Of a DNA stretch of 43,067 nucleotides, positions 13,860 through 24,776 are shown in pieces. Origin of the DNA: Pseudomonas sp. Fl4BN1 (GTDB lineage Bacteria > Pseudomonadota > Gammaproteobacteria > Pseudomonadales > Pseudomonadaceae). The position numbers and the translations under genes are program-made. Position 1 is the first letter of the stretch, and each line of letters opens with the position of its first letter. Below the pieces are notes generated by a model, which was not told where the DNA came from, ran no database searches, and saw only the letters and a list, made by a program, of their open reading frames with translations. The stretch covers positions 1-43,067 of the forward strand of contig NZ_JAAARM010000045.1 in the NCBI RefSeq assembly GCF_009908285.1, in the 5' to 3' direction.

Positions 13860-14924
13860 ATGTCGATTAAGAAAACGGCGGACGGTGAATGGTTGGTGGA
13901 CTGCCGGCCAGAGGGGCGAAACGGGCCGCGCATTCGGAAGAAGTTCCGAAGCAAAAATGAAGCGCTCTATTACCAGAATCGCGTCATGGGCGATGGTGCG
14001 CGGGGGGAGTTCGAGAAGAAACCCAAGATCGACCCGCGCAGGCTGACGGATTTGATCGATCGTTGGTACTCGCTCCACGGCAAGACGTTGAAAAGTGGGC
14101 AGCAGCGCCGGGATCTGCTGGATCTGATGGCCGAGCGCATGGGCAACCCCATGGCCTCGCAGTTCAGCGCATCCCACTTTGCGCAATACCGTGCTGAGCG
14201 TGCCGAGGGCAAGCATTCCAGGTACACCAAGAAGGGGCAGCCAGGCAGACCCATAAGCGCAAACATGCTTAACCATGAACTGGCTTACATGCGGGCCGTG
14301 TTCAACGAGCTGAAGCGTTTAGGGGAATGGGACGGGGACAACCCGTTGGGCAACGTCCGCGGGCTTCGGTTTGATGAAACTGAGATGGCGTATCTGCTTC
14401 TTGAACAGATCGGGTCGTTCCTAGAGTGCGTGCAAGCCCTGGACAGCGACACGCTGTTGATCGCGGAGGTGTGTTTGTCCACGGGGGCCCGTTGGGGCGA
14501 GGCAGAGGGGCTACAGCCGCGCCAGGTGCGCCAGCAGCGCATCCAGTACCACAAGACGAAGTCGAGCAAGAATCGCACTGTGCCAATCACCAAGGCGCTG
14601 GAGCAGCGTCTGTTGAAGGCCCTACCGTTCAAGCCTTGCTATGACATATTCCGGCGGGCTGTCGAAATTGCGAAGCTGGATCTACCAGCTGGGCAGTTGA
14701 CCCACGTTTTGCGTCATACCTTCGCCAGCCACTACATGATGAATGGCGGCGACATCATCACCCTTCAAAAAGTACTTGGTCACGCAACCCTGGCCATGAC
14801 TCAGAAGTACGCACATTTCAGTCCTGGTCACATGGCCGAAGTGGTCAATCTCAACCCTTTGGCGTTTCGAGGTGGACACTCGGTGGACACTATCACCGCT
14901 TTGGAAGCAGTTGAGACGGCCTAA
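13860..14924 (+). CDS. int: Phage tyrosine integrase
   Basis: 354 residues. All catalytic positions of the tyrosine recombinase family are visible: Arg211 (STGARWGE), a Lys near 234 (KTKSSKN), His282 and Arg285 (HVLRH), His308 (LGHAT) and the nucleophile Tyr317 (QKYAHF). The N-terminal third has the basic arm-binding look (IRKKFRSKNEAL) and a SAM-like core-binding part. I used the ATG at 13860, since the longer frame (13803) overlaps the repressor. It ends 49 bp from the 3' end of a tRNA gene, the standard arrangement for an element integrated in that tRNA. The protein looks intact. Confidence 0.92.
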   Translation: MSIKKTADGEWLVDCRPEGRNGPRIRKKFRSKNEALYYQNRVMGDGARGEFEKKPKIDPRRLTDLIDRWYSLHGKTLKSGQQRRDLLDLMAERMGNPMASQFSASHFAQYRAERAEGKHSRYTKKGQPGRPISANMLNHELAYMRAVFNELKRLGEWDGDNPLGNVRGLRFDETEMAYLLLEQIGSFLECVQALDSDTLLIAEVCLSTGARWGEAEGLQPRQVRQQRIQYHKTKSSKNRTVPITKALEQRLLKALPFKPCYDIFRRAVEIAKLDLPAGQLTHVLRHTFASHYMMNGGDIITLQKVLGHATLAMTQKYAHFSPGHMAEVVNLNPLAFRGGHSVDTITALEAVETA

Positions 14925-14944
14925 ACCCAGATGCCAGAAACGCG

Positions 14945-14967
14945 AAAGCCGCGCAGTGCGCGGCTTT
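14945..14967. terminator. Hairpin terminator between int and tRNA-Ile2
   Basis: AAAGCCGCGC and GCGCGGCTTT form a perfect 10-bp stem around AGT. The A/T ends give U-runs in both directions, so it can end both the int transcript (plus) and the tRNA transcript (minus). It lies on the phage side of the tRNA 3' end. Confidence 0.8.
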
Positions 14968-14972
14968 GGAGT

Positions 14973-15049
14973 TGGTGGGCCCACACGGACTTGAACCGTG
15001 GACCAAAGGATTATGAGTCCTCTGCTCTAACCAACTGAGCTATAGGCCC
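14973..15049 (-). tRNA. tRNA-Ile2 with CAU anticodon; prophage integration target
   Basis: 77 bases including an encoded CCA (14973-14975). The acceptor GGGCCTA pairs with TGGGCCC, the T-arm CACGG-TTCAAGT-CCGTG is complete, and the D-arm GCTCAG is present. The anticodon CAT (15013-15015 on the plus strand) with flanking GACTCATAATC is like E. coli ileX/ileY. These read AUA after TilS makes lysidine and are often misannotated as tRNA-Met. The 3' end faces the phage integrase, so attR should overlap the 3' part of this gene; the matching attL copy would be left of the window. The tRNA appears whole and functional. Confidence 0.92.
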
Positions 15050-15063
15050 TCAGTAGGCGGCGG

Positions 15064-15069
15064 ATTATA
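15064..15069 (-). promoter_or_regulatory. Probable -10 element of the tRNA-Ile2 promoter
   Basis: A perfect TATAAT on the minus strand overlaps the stop codon of rmcA and lies 14 bp before the tRNA 5' end. A GC-rich stretch (CCGCCGCC) follows, as in discriminators of stable-RNA promoters under stringent control. No good -35 hexamer is visible, so this is a moderate call. Confidence 0.5.
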
Positions 15070-18000
15070 ACGATGGTTTCTCGGCTGTGCTATCCGAAAA
15101 ATCGGAAACCCGGATCTGCAGGAACGTCGCACAGAACTCCTCGGCATCCAGGGGCAGGCTGACAAGGTAGCCCTGGATCTGTTCGCAGCCTTCCATAGCG
15201 AGGAAGGTCTGCTGGTCCTGGTTTTCCACGCCTTCGGCAATGACCGTGAATTGCATGCTGCGCCCCAGGGCGATGATGGCGCGGACAATTGCCACGTCGT
15301 GGGGGTCGTCCGGCAGGCCGCGGACAAACGATTGGTCGATCTTGAGAAAGTCCAGTGGCAGGCGCTTGAGATAGCTCAAGGATGAATACCCGGTGCCGAA
15401 GTCATCGATGGCCAGTTGCACTCCCAGATGCTTGAGTTGATGCAGCACCTCCAGGGCTTCTTCGGCTTGGCTCATGATGAAGTTCTCGGTGATTTCCAAC
15501 TGCAGCATTCCAGGCGGCAACTCATAGTTACGCAGCAGTTGTTCGATGCGTCCCAGCAGATTGGGTTGGCGCAACTGCGCACCGGCGAGGTTCACCGACA
15601 GTGGGCCGAAGCTTTCGTAGTCCTGGCGCCAGGCGCTGAGTTGCTGGCAGGCCTGCTCCAGCACCCAGTCACCGATCAGCAGGATCATGCCGTTCTCTTC
15701 GGCCAGGGGAATGAAGTGCTCTGGAGGTACATCGCCGAAGTTGGGGTGACGCCAGCGGATCAGGGCCTCGGCGCCTACCAGTTCATGGGTGCTGAGACTG
15801 ATCTTGGGTTGGAAATACAGGAACAGTTCATTGCGTTCGATGGCTCGTCGTAACTCATGCTCCAGGGCCACTCGCTCGCTGGCCTGGGCCGTGAGGTCGC
15901 GGGTGTAGTGCTCGACCCGGTTGCGTCCCTTGGCCTTGGAGCGGTACATGGCGGCGTCGGCATTCTTGATCAGGGTGGCGACGTCGCCACCGTCCTCGGG
16001 GTACAGGCTGGTGCCGATACTGGCGCTGATGAAGAACTCATGTTCGCCCGCCTGGAATGGTGCGCTAAAGCAGTTCAGCAGCTTGCTGGCGATAGCGTCC
16101 GCGTCGCTGGCCTGGTGCAGGCCCGGGAGCAGGATGATGAACTCGTCCCCACCCAGGCGAGCCACGGTATCGATATCCCGCAGTTGCTCCTTGAGGCGCA
16201 CGGCAATGCCTTTGAGCAGTAGGTCGCCCACCGGGTGGCCGAGGCTATCGTTGATGTGCTTGAAACGATCCAGGTCGAGGAACAGCACGGCACCTTGGCC
16301 GCCGCTGTCCTGTTGGCTGTTGAGCGCTGTCAGCAAGCGGCTTTCGAACAGCGTGCGATTGGGCAGGCCGGTCAGTGGATCGTGGTGAGCCTGGTAATCG
16401 AGTCGGGCCTGGGCGTGCTTGAGGCTGGAAATGTCGGCAAATACCGCGACGAAATGGGTGATCCCCCGATCCTTGTTGCGCACCGCATTGATGGTCAGCC
16501 AGTTGGGGTAGAGCTCGCCGGTCTTGCGGCGGTTGGTGATTTCACCCTGCCAGTGGCCTTCAAGGGTCAACTGGTGCCACATCGCCGCGTAGAAGGCGCT
16601 GTCATGCAGGCCGGAGGCTAGCAGGCGCGGGGTGTGACCAAGGCTTTCACTTTCGCTGTAGCCGGTGATTTCGCTGAAGGCGCGATTGACCGCGCTGATG
16701 CGCTGCTGGGTATCGGTGATCATCACGCCCTCGGCGGTGCTTTCAAACACCGTGGCGGCCTGCTGCAGTTTTTCCTGCATCAGGTGACGGTCAGTGATGT
16801 CCCGGGCAATGGTCAGCATGCAGTCATCGTCGCCAATGGGTAGCGGCCGGCTGGACAGTTCGCAAAGGCGGATCTGACCATCGTTACGGCGGATATGGCA
16901 GCTGAAGTCACGGACGAAACCATCGCGCAGCAACAGGTCGAGCATCTGTTTGCGTTCGTTGAGATTGACCCAGATTCCCAGGTCAAGGGTTGAGCGATCC
17001 AGTGACATGGCGCTGTTGAAACCGGTGATACGGCTGAAGCCATCGTTGACCTCGATCAGCAGTCCATCCCGCTGCCGGGTCAGCAACAGGCCGTCCGGTG
17101 AGGCATGGAATGCCTTGGCGAACTTCTCCTCGGAGGTCTGCAACTGCTGCTGGGTTTCCTTGAGTTGGCTGATGTCGCGCACCACCACCACCAGCGCCGG
17201 GGTGGTGTCGAGGTCGAAGGGTTCGGCGGAGATCAGGCCGGTGAAGAGCTGGCCGTTGTGACGGCGGAATGGCATTTCCAGGTTGCGGATGCTGCCGGCC
17301 TGCAAACGCTGCAAGAGACTCGGGCCGACACCGTGGATGCCCCAGATGTTCAACTCGGTGGCGGTCTGGCCTATCACTGTCTTGGCGCTCAGGCCGATCT
17401 GCTCCTCGAAGGCCTTGTTGACCTCCAGCAGGCAGCCGTCGGACAAGCGTGCAATGACCAGGATGTCCGGGCATTGCCGGAACACTGAAGCGAACTTCTG
17501 CTCGGACAGGCGCAGCGCTTCTTCGGTGTGCTTGGCCTCGCTGATGTCGATCATCAGGCCACGCATCACCGGCTCGTGGCCGTGTTCGATCAGGCTGACG
17601 ATGTCACGCACCCAGAGGCAACGCCCGTCGGCGGTGATCACCCGATAGTCGAGGCTGTGATCACGCCCGGCTTGCACTTCGTGGTCACAGAACGCCTGGG
17701 CGCGGGTCAGGTCGGCGGGGTGAATGATGTTGCGCCAGAACCCGGGGATCAGCCAATGGGACAAGGGATAGCCCAGCAGGGCTTCGGCGTGGGGCGAGAC
17801 ATAGCTGTAGGTGAAATCGCTGATACAGGCTTCCCAGGCGATGGCAGAGAGGCTTTCTACCAGGCCGCGGTAATGGTATTCGCTGCTACGCAGTTCTTGC
17901 TCCAGCGCGACTCTGCGGGAAATTTCCGAGCTCAGGCGGCGGTTGATACGGATCACCACCGCCAGCACGGTGACCAGCAGCAGCAAGCCCGGCAGACCGT

Positions 18001-18808
18001 AAAGCAGTACATCGGACCAGAAGGTTCGATGGTCGAGCACGCTGCCTACCCAATGCTGCTGAATCGCGCTGATTTCATCAGGGCTGAGGTCCGCAAGGAC
18101 CTTGTCGAGAATACTTACCAGAATCTTGTTGGCCTGGGGCACGCCCATCGCCAGTTGGTAGCGATAGGGGGTTTCGCCGCTGACGTAGAGGCCATCGAGC
18201 TTGAGCTGGCGCAGGCTCCAGACACTGGAAGCCAGGTCGCCGACCACGGCGTCCACCTCGTCGGTGGCCAGGGCTTGCAGTGCCGAGCTGACATTGGGCA
18301 GGGCCACCAGGTTCAGGTCCGGGTGATGGGTCCGTAGTAGCTCGTGGGGGGCGTAGTTTTCCACCACGGCCACTTTCAGGCCGTACAAGTCCTGGAGGTT
18401 ATGGGGTTGCGCACCGCCCTCGTGAGCGAGAATCACGATGGGAAAGTCCAGATAGGGACGAGTGAAGGCCATGTAGCTCTGGCGCTCCGGGGTCGACATG
18501 ATTCCCGGCAGCAGGTCCAGTTTGCCTTGCTTGGCGTCCTCGAGCACGGCGGTCCAACTGGCGGGCTCGACGGGCTTGAGGGTGATTGACAGGCGTTCCT
18601 GGATCAGATGGATGTAGTCCGCTGCCAAGCCCTGATAGCGGCCTTCCTCGTCCCGATACTCGAAAGGTGGCCACGAAGCATCAACACCCAGGCGCAGTTC
18701 CGGGTGAGTCTTGAGCCAGCTACGTTCTTCGTCGGTGAGAGTCAGTGCGCCAGCCGTTGCGGTCCAGGTAAGCAGCGCCAGCAGGAGCATGGCCGACAGT
18801 CTGGGCAT
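15065..18808 (-). CDS. rmcA: Membrane-bound dual GGDEF-EAL c-di-GMP enzyme with periplasmic sensor and PAS domains (RmcA)
   Basis: 1247 residues. Order: signal sequence (1-21), a periplasmic solute-binding-protein type 3 domain (about 25-260; LRLGVDASWPPFEY), a transmembrane helix (about 267-287), several PAS domains (about 305-800; 'SEYHYRGLVESL', 'RQCPDILVIARL' and others), GGDEF (intact motif at ~886-890) and EAL (EALIRW from 1014, DDFGTGYSSL further on). Both catalytic signatures look intact. The counterpart I recall in P. aeruginosa is RmcA (PA0575), of almost the same length and the same place beside rpoD, where it links redox state and phenazines to c-di-GMP breakdown and biofilm form. 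The ATG at 18808 was chosen for the signal peptide; the longer frame enters rpoD. Confidence 0.85.
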   Translation of the reverse strand: MPRLSAMLLLALLTWTATAGALTLTDEERSWLKTHPELRLGVDASWPPFEYRDEEGRYQGLAADYIHLIQERLSITLKPVEPASWTAVLEDAKQGKLDLLPGIMSTPERQSYMAFTRPYLDFPIVILAHEGGAQPHNLQDLYGLKVAVVENYAPHELLRTHHPDLNLVALPNVSSALQALATDEVDAVVGDLASSVWSLRQLKLDGLYVSGETPYRYQLAMGVPQANKILVSILDKVLADLSPDEISAIQQHWVGSVLDHRTFWSDVLLYGLPGLLLLVTVLAVVIRINRRLSSEISRRVALEQELRSSEYHYRGLVESLSAIAWEACISDFTYSYVSPHAEALLGYPLSHWLIPGFWRNIIHPADLTRAQAFCDHEVQAGRDHSLDYRVITADGRCLWVRDIVSLIEHGHEPVMRGLMIDISEAKHTEEALRLSEQKFASVFRQCPDILVIARLSDGCLLEVNKAFEEQIGLSAKTVIGQTATELNIWGIHGVGPSLLQRLQAGSIRNLEMPFRRHNGQLFTGLISAEPFDLDTTPALVVVVRDISQLKETQQQLQTSEEKFAKAFHASPDGLLLTRQRDGLLIEVNDGFSRITGFNSAMSLDRSTLDLGIWVNLNERKQMLDLLLRDGFVRDFSCHIRRNDGQIRLCELSSRPLPIGDDDCMLTIARDITDRHLMQEKLQQAATVFESTAEGVMITDTQQRISAVNRAFSEITGYSESESLGHTPRLLASGLHDSAFYAAMWHQLTLEGHWQGEITNRRKTGELYPNWLTINAVRNKDRGITHFVAVFADISSLKHAQARLDYQAHHDPLTGLPNRTLFESRLLTALNSQQDSGGQGAVLFLDLDRFKHINDSLGHPVGDLLLKGIAVRLKEQLRDIDTVARLGGDEFIILLPGLHQASDADAIASKLLNCFSAPFQAGEHEFFISASIGTSLYPEDGGDVATLIKNADAAMYRSKAKGRNRVEHYTRDLTAQASERVALEHELRRAIERNELFLYFQPKISLSTHELVGAEALIRWRHPNFGDVPPEHFIPLAEENGMILLIGDWVLEQACQQLSAWRQDYESFGPLSVNLAGAQLRQPNLLGRIEQLLRNYELPPGMLQLEITENFIMSQAEEALEVLHQLKHLGVQLAIDDFGTGYSSLSYLKRLPLDFLKIDQSFVRGLPDDPHDVAIVRAIIALGRSMQFTVIAEGVENQDQQTFLAMEGCEQIQGYLVSLPLDAEEFCATFLQIRVSDFSDSTAEKPSL

Positions 18809-18892
18809 AACCGTCTCGTTATGGCACGGGGAATGTTTCGAGTGTAGACGGGCTATGCGGCGGGGGGAGAGGGAGGAGCTGCAAAAGGCAAA

Positions 18893-18913
18893 ACCCCCAG
18901 CAGGGCTGGGGGT
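18893..18913 (-). terminator. rpoD intrinsic terminator
   Basis: On the minus strand ACCCCCAGC-CCT-GCTGGGGGT is followed by TTTTG, a 9-bp GC-rich stem with a short loop. It lies 8 bp after the rpoD stop codon. Confidence 0.85.
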
Positions 18914-18920
18914 CTTGGGC

Positions 18921-20768
<1,848 letters not shown>

Positions 20769-20815
20769 AACACCCTATCCACTGAAGGTCTTGGCGGGCA
20801 AAAAACAAGCCGAGG

Positions 20816-20821
20816 ATTATA
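20816..20821 (-). promoter_or_regulatory. Possible -10 element of an rpoD-proximal promoter
   Basis: A perfect TATAAT on the minus strand in the 67-bp gap between dnaG and rpoD, 47 bp before the rpoD start. The -35 region would lie in the end of dnaG and is not a good match. It would give rpoD its own transcript besides read-through from dnaG. Confidence 0.4.
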
Positions 20822-20835
20822 CCCGAGCTATGACC

Positions 20836-22809
20836 TCACGCGCCAGTTGAGGTCGGGTTTGATGCGGGAACATTGCGTTTTAGAAGCTCAACCAGCTGTT
20901 TTTTCTCTTCGCCGCTGAGCTCGCTTTGACGCGATTTCCTGAGAAGTTGCTCTAAAACACGCTCACGTTGGCGAGCGGACAAACTATTAATGGTGTCGAA
21001 AAACTGTTGTTCAAGGTTATCTCCGTCGATCAGCCATTCTTTTTCCGCCAGTGCAGTAAGCAGATGCCCTTGCTGGGTGCCGTGCCAACGCGCCATCAGC
21101 TGATGAATAGAGCGTAGCTTAGGATTTTTCTGCACGGCTTCGATCAGGGCCACCAGCAACTGAGTGTTGGTGTTGTCGTCATCGGCAAAATATCCGGCAT
21201 CTTCAACTTTTTCTGCCAATTGCGGGTGATGTAGCAAGGTTCGCAGGGCTGACAGCGTCGGAGGCTCTACTGCCGCCGGTACGCGCGGGCCTCTAGGTTG
21301 GTCGCGATCTTCTTGGCGCTTGCCCTTGCCGTTCTTGTCCCAGGGCTTGTTTTCCCATTTCTTGCCGCCACCGCTTTTCTTCGGTGTCCACTCCTGTTGA
21401 GGGGCATAGGCTTCCTGGTGAGGCTCATGGTAGTCGGCGTAATCCGGCATGGCGTCGTAATTGATGCCTGCGTCATAGGCCGGCGACGCCTCTGGTGGGG
21501 CGCTGTGGACCAACTGGTTGACCGTTTCATGGGTCAGGCCGGTGATTTCACTGAGGCGCTGGCGCATCAGGGTCCGCAGGTTGGCTCCGGGGATTTTTTC
21601 GATCAGCGGTGCGGCCAGGGTTGCAAGATGAGCCTTGCCTTCCAGTGAGCGCGGGTCTGCTTCATCGATCAACTGCTGGAAAAAGTAATCGGCCAGCGGT
21701 TGTGCATGTTGATTGATCCGGGCGCGGAAGGCGTCAGTGCCCTCGGAGCGAACCAGGGTGTCCGGATCTTCGCCTTCCGGGAGGAACAGGAAGCGCGCGC
21801 GGCGTCCATCCTGCAGGCAGGTCAGGGTTGCTTCCAGGGCGCGCCAGGCGGCCTTGCGCCCGGCTTGGTCGCCGTCAAAGCAGAACAGGACATTGGGCAC
21901 TATGCGGAAAAGGCGCTTGAGGTGCTCTTCGCTGGTGGCGGTGCCCAGGGTTGCGACGGCATTGCGCAAGCCCTGTTGGGCCAGGGCGATCACGTCCATG
22001 TAGCCTTCGACGACGATGATCTCGTCGAGATTGCGATTGTTCTTGCGGGCCTCGAATAGGCCATAGAGCTCTTGGCCCTTATGGAATACCGGTGTTTCCG
22101 GCGAGTTCAGGTATTTGGGTTTGTCGTCCCCTAAAACTCGGCCGCCGAAGGCAATGATCCGGCCGCGAGAGTCGCGGATCGGGAACATTACCCGGTCGCG
22201 AAAGCGGTCGTAGCGCTTGCCGGTCTCGGCGTTTTCGATCAACAGGCCGGCATCGATCATGGCCTTTTGCTGCAGGGTGTCGCTGCTCAAATGCTTGAAC
22301 AGGTTGTCCCAGCCGGGCGGAGCAAAGCCCAGGCCGAAGTCCCGGGCGATTTCGCCGGTGAGGCCGCGCCCTTTGAGGTAGTCGACCGCCGCCCTGCGTG
22401 CCGGGTGGCTTTTTAGTGCCTGGCGATAGTAGTCAGCGGCTGCTGTGAGCAGCGGGTACAGCGGCGAATCGGTAGGTTGCCGAGGTTTTCTATCGCCGCG
22501 GCTGCTTTCCTCTCGAGGGATCTCCATGCCTGCGGCTTTCGCCAGTTCCTCGACGGCCTGGGGGAAGTCCAGGTTGTCGTGGTCCATGATGAAACCGAGG
22601 GCATTGCCGCCCGCGCCACAGCCAAAACAGTAGTAGAACTGCTTGTCGGGGCTGACGCTGAAGGAGGGGGTCTTTTCTTTGTGGAATGGGCAGCAGGCGG
22701 TGTAGTTCTTGCCGGCTTTTTTGATCTGCAGGCGCGAGCTGACAACATCGACGATGTCGGTGCGGTTCAGAAGGTCGTCAATAAAGCTCTGGGGAATGAG
22801 CCCGGCCAT
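20836..22809 (-). CDS. dnaG: DNA primase DnaG
   Basis: 657 residues. It makes RNA primers at the replication fork. The N-terminal CHC2 zinc site is visible (CPFHKEKTPSFSV, then CFGCG, residues ~40-64). The Toprim core shows IIVVEGYMDVIAL and CFDGDQAGRKAAWRA. The C-terminal part (RERVLEQLLRKSRQSELS) is the DnaB-binding helical region. A His/Pro/Gln-rich linker, about residues 425-500 with KKSGGGKKWENKPWDKNG, separates core and C-terminal domain, as in other pseudomonads. It shares its strand with rpsU and rpoD, but a terminator after rpsU makes a separate promoter likely. Confidence 0.97.
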   Translation of the reverse strand: MAGLIPQSFIDDLLNRTDIVDVVSSRLQIKKAGKNYTACCPFHKEKTPSFSVSPDKQFYYCFGCGAGGNALGFIMDHDNLDFPQAVEELAKAAGMEIPREESSRGDRKPRQPTDSPLYPLLTAAADYYRQALKSHPARRAAVDYLKGRGLTGEIARDFGLGFAPPGWDNLFKHLSSDTLQQKAMIDAGLLIENAETGKRYDRFRDRVMFPIRDSRGRIIAFGGRVLGDDKPKYLNSPETPVFHKGQELYGLFEARKNNRNLDEIIVVEGYMDVIALAQQGLRNAVATLGTATSEEHLKRLFRIVPNVLFCFDGDQAGRKAAWRALEATLTCLQDGRRARFLFLPEGEDPDTLVRSEGTDAFRARINQHAQPLADYFFQQLIDEADPRSLEGKAHLATLAAPLIEKIPGANLRTLMRQRLSEITGLTHETVNQLVHSAPPEASPAYDAGINYDAMPDYADYHEPHQEAYAPQQEWTPKKSGGGKKWENKPWDKNGKGKRQEDRDQPRGPRVPAAVEPPTLSALRTLLHHPQLAEKVEDAGYFADDDNTNTQLLVALIEAVQKNPKLRSIHQLMARWHGTQQGHLLTALAEKEWLIDGDNLEQQFFDTINSLSARQRERVLEQLLRKSRQSELSGEEKKQLVELLKRNVPASNPTSTGA

Positions 22810-23287
22810 GGCGTTCTCGTCATCACTGCGCGGAAAAATAGCCCTGGCGACGCTATCGAAAGATCAGGTGCAGCGAGGCTTTGACCTTGCGCGGCTTGAC
22901 CCTGGTTTTCGGCGTGATCGCAGTCGGGAAGTGTATCTGCCGAACGTCCACTGACGTTAGTTTCAATCAGTATTCGACTTGAAGGTGTTGCGCTGAGTCC
23001 GACAGTGGCCATTGGAAGGCCTCGGATAGCTCATTAAGCGGGCGCTGGAGAAGGGCGCCTTGGGCTGATCGTCTGCAGGAATCAGTAAGGGTGTGCTCGT
23101 CAGTAGCCTTGGAAGGCTCGTCAGAAAAGACGTGCACCGCTGGCAGGAGCCAGGTCTGACGTGGTGAAGCAGGTTCGTCTGGGTCGCATGTGCGGCTTTG
23201 ACGGTGAAGCATCAAGCGTAATCCGCAAATGCCATTAGCCCGGCTGAGGGCCGGGCTTGGCAGAAGCTTGCAGCGAACGTCTGTGTA
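22810..23287. other. 478-bp spacer between rpsU and dnaG without a recognisable gene
   Basis: In P. aeruginosa and many relatives a yqeY (GatB/YqeY-domain, about 149 aa) gene sits here. I see no open frame longer than about 82 codons in the spacer, and none resembles YqeY; two short minus-strand frames (22767-23012 and 22967-23215) have no familiar content. The spacer is close to the size of a yqeY gene, so it may be a decayed or replaced copy. It also holds the rpsU terminator (23237-23257). Confidence 0.5.
23237..23257 (-). terminator. rpsU terminator
   Basis: AGCCCGGC and GCCGGGCT form a perfect 8-bp stem around a 5-base loop, 30 bp after the rpsU stop. The U-run after it on the minus strand is weak. 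In E. coli a partial terminator after rpsU sets the ratio of S21 to primase, and this may play the same part. Confidence 0.6.
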
Positions 23288-23503
23288 TTAGTACAGACGT
23301 ACGGCGCGGCGCTGTTCGCGCTGAACTTTCTTGGCGTGACGCTTAACAGCTGCTGCTGCTTTGCGCTTACGCTCAGAAGTCGGCTTCTCGTAAAATTCGC
23401 GGCTACGAACTTCAGCCAGAACACCGGCTTTTTCGCAGGAGCGCTTGAAACGACGCAGAGCTACGTCGAAGGGTTCGTTCTCTTTAACTTTGACGGCTGG
23501 CAT
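23288..23503 (-). CDS. rpsU: 30S ribosomal protein S21
   Basis: 71 residues, the usual length. The sequence from [19 protein letters not shown] to the basic C-terminus [13 protein letters not shown] is unmistakable. S21 is needed for natural mRNA binding by the 30S subunit. GAAGG precedes the ATG. It is divergent from tsaD with 200 bp between the start codons, and first in the rpsU-dnaG-rpoD series. Confidence 0.98.
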
Positions 23504-23659
23504 CCAGAGCTACCTTCATTCATTACCGGGGTCAACGTTCTCGTCGCAAAAATCGCGGCTGAGGTCGTCGGTTTTTAAGGGTTGCGGATGTTAACCCCTC
23601 AACGCTCGGAATGCAAAGCCTCTGATCGAAAACCGCTGGTCGGGCGCGGGAGTGGCGAC

Positions 23660-23665
23660 TATTAT
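23660..23665 (+). promoter_or_regulatory. Possible -10 element for tsaD
   Basis: TATTAT lies 38 bp before the tsaD ATG in the divergent rpsU/tsaD region. The expected -35 place holds CTGGTC, a weak match, so this is only a candidate. Confidence 0.3.
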
Positions 23666-23703
23666 GCGCGCCTTCGAATTCAGCCTCTACAAGGCGCAAA
23701 CCC

Positions 23704-24729
23704 ATGCTAGTACTGGGATTAGAAACCTCCTGCGACGAAACCGGCGTCGCGCTTTACGACAGTGAGCGGGGCCTGCTGGCCGACGCGCTGTTCAGTCAGA
23801 TCGACCTGCATCGCGCTTATGGTGGCGTGGTGCCGGAACTGGCCTCCCGTGATCACGTCAAGCGCATGCTGCCGCTGATTCGCCAAGTGTTGGCGGAGGC
23901 TGACTGCGTGCCCACCGAGATTGATGCCATCGCCTACACTGCGGGTCCCGGCCTGGTTGGCGCCTTGTTGGTGGGTGCTTCCTGTGCCCAGGCTCTGGCC
24001 TTTGCCTGGGGCATTCCGGCCCTGGGGGTGCATCACATGGAAGGCCATCTGCTAGCGCCGATGCTGGAAGAACGACCGCCGCAATTCCCGTTCGTCGCTT
24101 TGTTGGTATCAGGCGGTCATACACAGCTGGTTCGGGTTGATGGTATCGGCCAATACGAGCTGTTGGGCGAGACTCTGGATGATGCGGCGGGCGAGGCATT
24201 CGACAAGACAGCGAAGATGCTCGGTCTGAATTATCCCGGTGGTCCCGAAATCGCCCGTCTGGCGACCCAGGGTGTGTTGGGGCGTTTTGTCTTCCCGCGG
24301 CCGATGACCGATCGCCCTGGGCTGGACTTCAGCTTCAGCGGCTTGAAAACCTTCGCCTTGAACACCTGGCAGCAGTGTGTCAGCGCTGGAGACGACGGTG
24401 AGCAAACCCGTTGCGACATCTCTCTCGCGTTCCAGCAGGCGGTGGTGGAAACTTTGACCATCAAATGCAAGCGCGCCTTGAAGCAGACCGGTCTCAAGCG
24501 TCTGGTGATTGCCGGGGGCGTAAGCGCAAACCAGGCTTTGCGGGCCTCGCTGGAAAAAATGCTCGCTGAAATGAAAGGCAATGTGTTCTATGCCCGTCCC
24601 GAGTTCTGCACCGACAACGGCGCGATGATTGCCTTTGCCGGCTGTCAGCGTTTACAGGCCGGACAACAGGAAAACCTGGCGATCACTGTGCAGGCCCGTT
24701 GGCCGATGGAGCAGTTGTCAGCCCTCTGA
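23704..24729 (+). CDS. tsaD: tRNA N6-adenosine threonylcarbamoyltransferase TsaD
   Basis: 341 residues, standard length (formerly gcp/ygjD). With TsaB and TsaE it transfers threonylcarbamoyl to A37 of tRNAs that read ANN codons, including the isoleucine tRNA near the prophage. The metal-binding HMEGH is at residues 111-115. GLETSCDETGVALYD, SGGHTQLV and VIAGGVSANQALR are the ASKHA-fold phosphate and nucleotide-binding motifs. It converges on plsY with a 47-bp gap. No strong ribosome site is seen before the ATG. Confidence 0.97.
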   Translation: MLVLGLETSCDETGVALYDSERGLLADALFSQIDLHRAYGGVVPELASRDHVKRMLPLIRQVLAEADCVPTEIDAIAYTAGPGLVGALLVGASCAQALAFAWGIPALGVHHMEGHLLAPMLEERPPQFPFVALLVSGGHTQLVRVDGIGQYELLGETLDDAAGEAFDKTAKMLGLNYPGGPEIARLATQGVLGRFVFPRPMTDRPGLDFSFSGLKTFALNTWQQCVSAGDDGEQTRCDISLAFQQAVVETLTIKCKRALKQTGLKRLVIAGGVSANQALRASLEKMLAEMKGNVFYARPEFCTDNGAMIAFAGCQRLQAGQQENLAITVQARWPMEQLSAL

Positions 24730-24776
24730 CGGGGGCACAGGCAACTGCCAAGCTGAAGCCTTTTCATCGGCAGGAT

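Noticed and set aside
14973..15049. Calling the tRNA a methionine tRNA because of its CAU anticodon
   Set aside because: Anticodon-arm context GACTCATAATC and overall sequence match the lysidine-type tRNA-Ile2 rather than initiator or elongator Met tRNAs.
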